Positions 5,165-6,203 of a stretch of DNA of 6,203 nt are shown here, piece after piece (position 1 is the first letter of the stretch; every line of letters starts with the position of its first letter). Position numbers and translations under genes: made by a program. The notes beneath the pieces are model-generated. The model was given only the letters and a program-made list of their open reading frames with translations. It was not told where the DNA came from and ran no database searches. Origin of the DNA: Flectobacillus sp. (GTDB lineage Bacteria > Bacteroidota > Bacteroidia > Cytophagales > Spirosomataceae); assembly GCA_029865665.1 (NCBI GenBank), contig JARXAV010000222.1, positions 1 through 6,203 on the forward strand. Reading direction: 5' to 3'.

Positions 5165-6203
5165 CTATCGCTTCGTTATTTTCTGATTTACAGTCCCTTG
5201 CGTTGTTTTTATTTCAACTACATAGTTTCCTTGTGGTAAAGCACTCAAAGATAATTCCATCGTAGTAGCCTTATTTCCAAGCTGTTCCATCGTTAGCATC
5301 CCAGAAGTGGCAAACACGCTTACTCGTTCTATTTTAGCAGATTCTGGAACTGAAATTACAAGTTTATCGTCTGTTGGATTTGGATACACTTTCACTAAAG
5401 ATAGTAGCGTTGGCTCATTCGCTAATACTCGTTCCAATACTGCGTCCTGACGAGTATCGGATAAATTACCTTTACAACCATCCGACGTGACCACCTGAAC
5501 ATTAAAACTTGCACCAGACGATACCTGAATAACACGCTCTCCACGAGCAGATTCTAAAATCTGCCCATTTTTATACCACACATTGCCTGTTGTGGCACTT
5601 GATGTATATTCCCAATAATCACCATTCGCATCCGATTTTTTCACTACCGAAATCGTAGGTTTAGCAGGAATCACGCAGAACGAATCTACTTTTGAAACGG
5701 AATAATAGCTTGTTGAACCATCTTGATAAGCTCCGTAATAGACTTTTCCTGCTGTACCTGTTAAAGAAACTCTTGTTCCTGTAATGGTAGCTGGTCCAGA
5801 AGCAATAGAAAGGATTAAACCTAAACCCGAACTTACCGATGCACCGATATTGAACGCAGGGTCTGTTAGGTTTTTATCTGCTACTTTCGATAACGTAATG
5901 GTTTGCACCTGTTTAGTTGGCAATTTACGAGTACCCACGGTGTACCAAACATTGAAGGCAGATTTTTCAACAAATGTTTTCATAGTTGATTCAACACCCT
6001 TCCGTTTGTCCTTAGCGTCTAGGGTAATGATACTCGTGTTATTATATTTAGCCTTATTGTCGTAGGTATTAAAAATTATAAAATTATCCGTTCTTGAATA
6101 ATCGGGATAACCTAAGTCGCTATTATAAGCAACAATAGTTTGCCAATCAGTTGGTCTGGACATATTTACTCCTATGATAAAACTGTCGAACAAATCCGTA
6201 TCG
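5165..6203 (-). CDS. Secreted T9SS cargo protein, C-terminal part with type A sorting domain (partial)
   Basis: The reading frame is open from the right edge (first full codon at 6200-6202) to the TAG/TAA-type stop at 5165-5167, 345 codons, so the N-terminus and signal peptide lie outside. Counting from the codon at 6191-6193 as 1, the final 75 residues form a type IX secretion C-terminal sorting domain: VYPNPTDDKLVISV (269-282), VFATSGM, LSALPQGNYVVEI (316-328) and the closing QKITKR. This domain sends proteins through the outer membrane for release or surface attachment. Before it lie an Ig-like block (about 178-250, with WYKNG and VQVVTSDGC) and a block resembling bacterial adhesin-type repeats (about 95-172, SSGLGLILSIASGPA). 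Residues 28-62 (YPDYSRTDNFIIF...ITLDAKD) loosely recall a PD40/TolB beta-propeller blade, an uncertain reading. The catalytic or binding role of the whole protein cannot be told. The internal TTG at 6191-6193 is not a start. Confidence 0.88.
   Translation of the reverse strand, partial: DTDLFDSFIIGVNMSRPTDWQTIVAYNSDLGYPDYSRTDNFIIFNTYDNKAKYNNTSIITLDAKDKRKGVESTMKTFVEKSAFNVWYTVGTRKLPTKQVQTITLSKVADKNLTDPAFNIGASVSSGLGLILSIASGPATITGTRVSLTGTAGKVYYGAYQDGSTSYYSVSKVDSFCVIPAKPTISVVKKSDANGDYWEYTSSATTGNVWYKNGQILESARGERVIQVSSGASFNVQVVTSDGCKGNLSDTRQDAVLERVLANEPTLLSLVKVYPNPTDDKLVISVPESAKIERVSVFATSGMLTMEQLGNKATTMELSLSALPQGNYVVEIKTTQGTVNQKITKR

Noticed and set aside
5784..6065. 93-codon plus-strand open frame opposite the T9SS cargo gene
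   Set aside because: It is antisense to a frame with recognisable Ig-like and sorting domains and has no independent support.
1..6203. CRISPR arrays, insertion sequences, phage or defence genes
   Set aside because: No regularly spaced repeats, transposase or integrase motifs, or terminal inverted repeats with target duplications were seen; the window looks like ordinary core chromosome.

Overview
The window reads as AT-rich chromosomal DNA from a member of the Bacteroidetes, most likely an aerobic, pigmented Cytophagales-type bacterium. This rests on three sequence observations: a C-terminal type IX secretion (T9SS type A) sorting domain, a tRNA promoter with the Bacteroidetes -33/-7 architecture (TTG, 19 nt, TACCTTTG), and a BatD-family protein. 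A carotenoid-hydratase-like gene fits the same picture. Genus-level placement is not possible from this sequence alone.

Layout, left to right. The left edge holds the first 129 codons of a membrane protein of the carotenoid biosynthesis (CruF-like) family on the minus strand, running off the window. Behind it lies a compact tRNA-His unit on the minus strand with its own promoter and terminator. Next come, all on the minus strand, a Mn-type superoxide dismutase with its own terminator, a TadA-type tRNA adenosine deaminase, chorismate synthase (aroC) and a BatD-like membrane-anchored periplasmic protein. BatD and aroC are separated by 10 bp and probably form one transcription unit; tadA and sodA follow in the same direction with gaps of 117 bp (from the preferred tadA start) and 56 bp. 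A divergent intergenic region of about 300 bp contains a cluster of interlocking inverted and direct repeats. It is followed by the only plus-strand gene, a small hypothetical protein of 81 residues with a strong terminator. The right edge holds the C-terminal 345 codons of a secreted T9SS cargo protein on the minus strand, whose N-terminus lies outside the window.

How the genes work together. Most are housekeeping functions: His decoding, wobble inosine formation, the last step of the shikimate pathway and superoxide removal. Superoxide dismutase, the BatD-like protein (family historically linked to aerotolerance) and carotenoid synthesis are all compatible with an aerobic lifestyle, but nothing shows that they act as one system. 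I did not find a convincing undescribed multi-gene system. The items most worth a second look are the repeat cluster at 4631-4696, the orphan batD-aroC pairing, and the small plus-strand gene beside the repeats.
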